A DNA stretch of 64,000 nucleotides from Lentzea jiangxiensis (GTDB lineage Bacteria; Actinomycetota; Actinomycetes; Mycobacteriales; Pseudonocardiaceae): contig NZ_FNIX01000001.1 of assembly GCF_900104175.1 (NCBI RefSeq), forward strand, positions 310,001 through 374,000. The letters run 5' to 3'. This document shows positions 63,718-64,000 of this stretch, piece after piece. Below the pieces are notes generated by a model. That model searched no databases. It saw only the letters and a program-made list of their open reading frames with translations, and was not told where the DNA came from. The position numbers and the translations under genes were made by a program. How positions within the stretch are numbered: the first letter of the stretch is position 1; every line of letters starts with the position of its first letter.

Positions 63718-64000
63718 GTGCTCACGGTCTCCACGGTCAACGTCAACGGCCTGCGCGCCGCCGCGAAGAAGGGCTACCTCTCCTGGCTCGCCGCGTCCGC
63801 GGCTGACGTGGTCTGCCTGCAGGAGGTGCGCGCCGAACCGTCGGAACTGAGCGCGGAACTGCACTCGCCTCCCGGGTGGCACGCCGTGTACGCGCCTTCT
63901 TCTCTGAAAGGCCGCGCCGGCGTCGGCATCGTGTCGCGCGCCGAACCGACCTCGGTCCGCGTGGGCTTCGGCGCCTCGGAGTTCGAGTCGAGCGGCCGGT
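63718..64000 (+). CDS. xthA: exodeoxyribonuclease III (partial)
   Basis: Begins with GTG 63718 and runs off the right edge (94 codons visible). STVNVNGLRAAAKKGYLSWLAA, DVVCLQEVRAE with the metal Glu, and the following strands match the N-terminus of ExoIII/AP-endonuclease family enzymes of base-excision repair. Confidence 0.9.
   Translation, partial: MLTVSTVNVNGLRAAAKKGYLSWLAASAADVVCLQEVRAEPSELSAELHSPPGWHAVYAPSSLKGRAGVGIVSRAEPTSVRVGFGASEFESSGR

Overview
This window is from a high-GC actinobacterium, most probably a member of the Pseudonocardiales (Lentzea/Saccharothrix-like). Reasons: strong third-position G/C, many GTG starts, GTGA or TGATG stop/start overlaps, several PASTA-less Ser/Thr kinases with Pro/Thr-rich tails, and a conserved block in the mycobacterial order: chorismate mutase, uvrD1/pcrA, M23 peptidase, sucC-sucD, DUF5336 protein, perM, purN-purH. 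The genus is an inference; the family-level signals are read from the sequence.

Layout. 1-6.7 kb: end of a LysR regulator, two tandem membrane Ser/Thr kinases and three small single-pass membrane proteins. 6.7-8.4 kb: small membrane protein, class II deacetylase-like hydrolase, chorismate mutase. 8.4-23.3 kb: the conserved housekeeping block (helicase, M23 peptidase, lipase-like hydrolase, polytopic membrane protein, succinyl-CoA ligase, membrane proteins, late purine synthesis). 23.3-30 kb: a Pro/Gln-rich membrane protein, then the SOS mutasome imuA'-imuB-dnaE2 behind a perfect LexA box. 30-37.4 kb: an accessory module of two Crp-type regulators, a class III cyclase-like protein, a P-loop protein, an SPFH protein and a DUF4407 membrane protein. 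37.4-38.25 kb: six closely packed, divergent tRNAs on the minus strand behind a short leader ORF and a U-tailed terminator. 38.25-47.6 kb: DHFR-like reductase/TetR pair, DUF3017-folD-DMT transporter, a very long TNT-toxin-like protein, pentapeptide protein, mdh, an inositol-phosphatase-like enzyme and small proteins. 47.6-61.5 kb: ABC-2 exporter, third kinase, secreted proteins, a DNA glycosylase-like protein, a J-domain/NERD protein, a tRNA-like gene, an XRE-ImmA/PIN pair, a PRPP-synthetase-like protein and a membrane hydrolase. 61.7-64 kb: icd, small proteins and the start of an exonuclease III gene.

The most interesting signals are regulatory. (1) A 20-codon leader ORF with FFEFFY lies between a promoter and a terminator hairpin immediately upstream of chorismate mutase, the layout of a Phe/Tyr attenuator. 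(2) The tRNA array has the same layout: promoter, 36-codon ORF, terminator hairpin with U-tract, tRNAs. About 17 of the 36 leader codons would be read by the tRNAs of the array itself, suggesting tRNA supply controlled by attenuation. (3) Both Crp regulators keep the cyclic-nucleotide phosphate cassette and sit next to a class III cyclase-like gene that is followed by an SPFH/DUF4407 membrane pair: a candidate second-messenger membrane-stress or defence module. (4) A 24-codon ORF is tied by TGATG overlaps on both sides between imuB and dnaE2. (5) purN appears to start with CTG.
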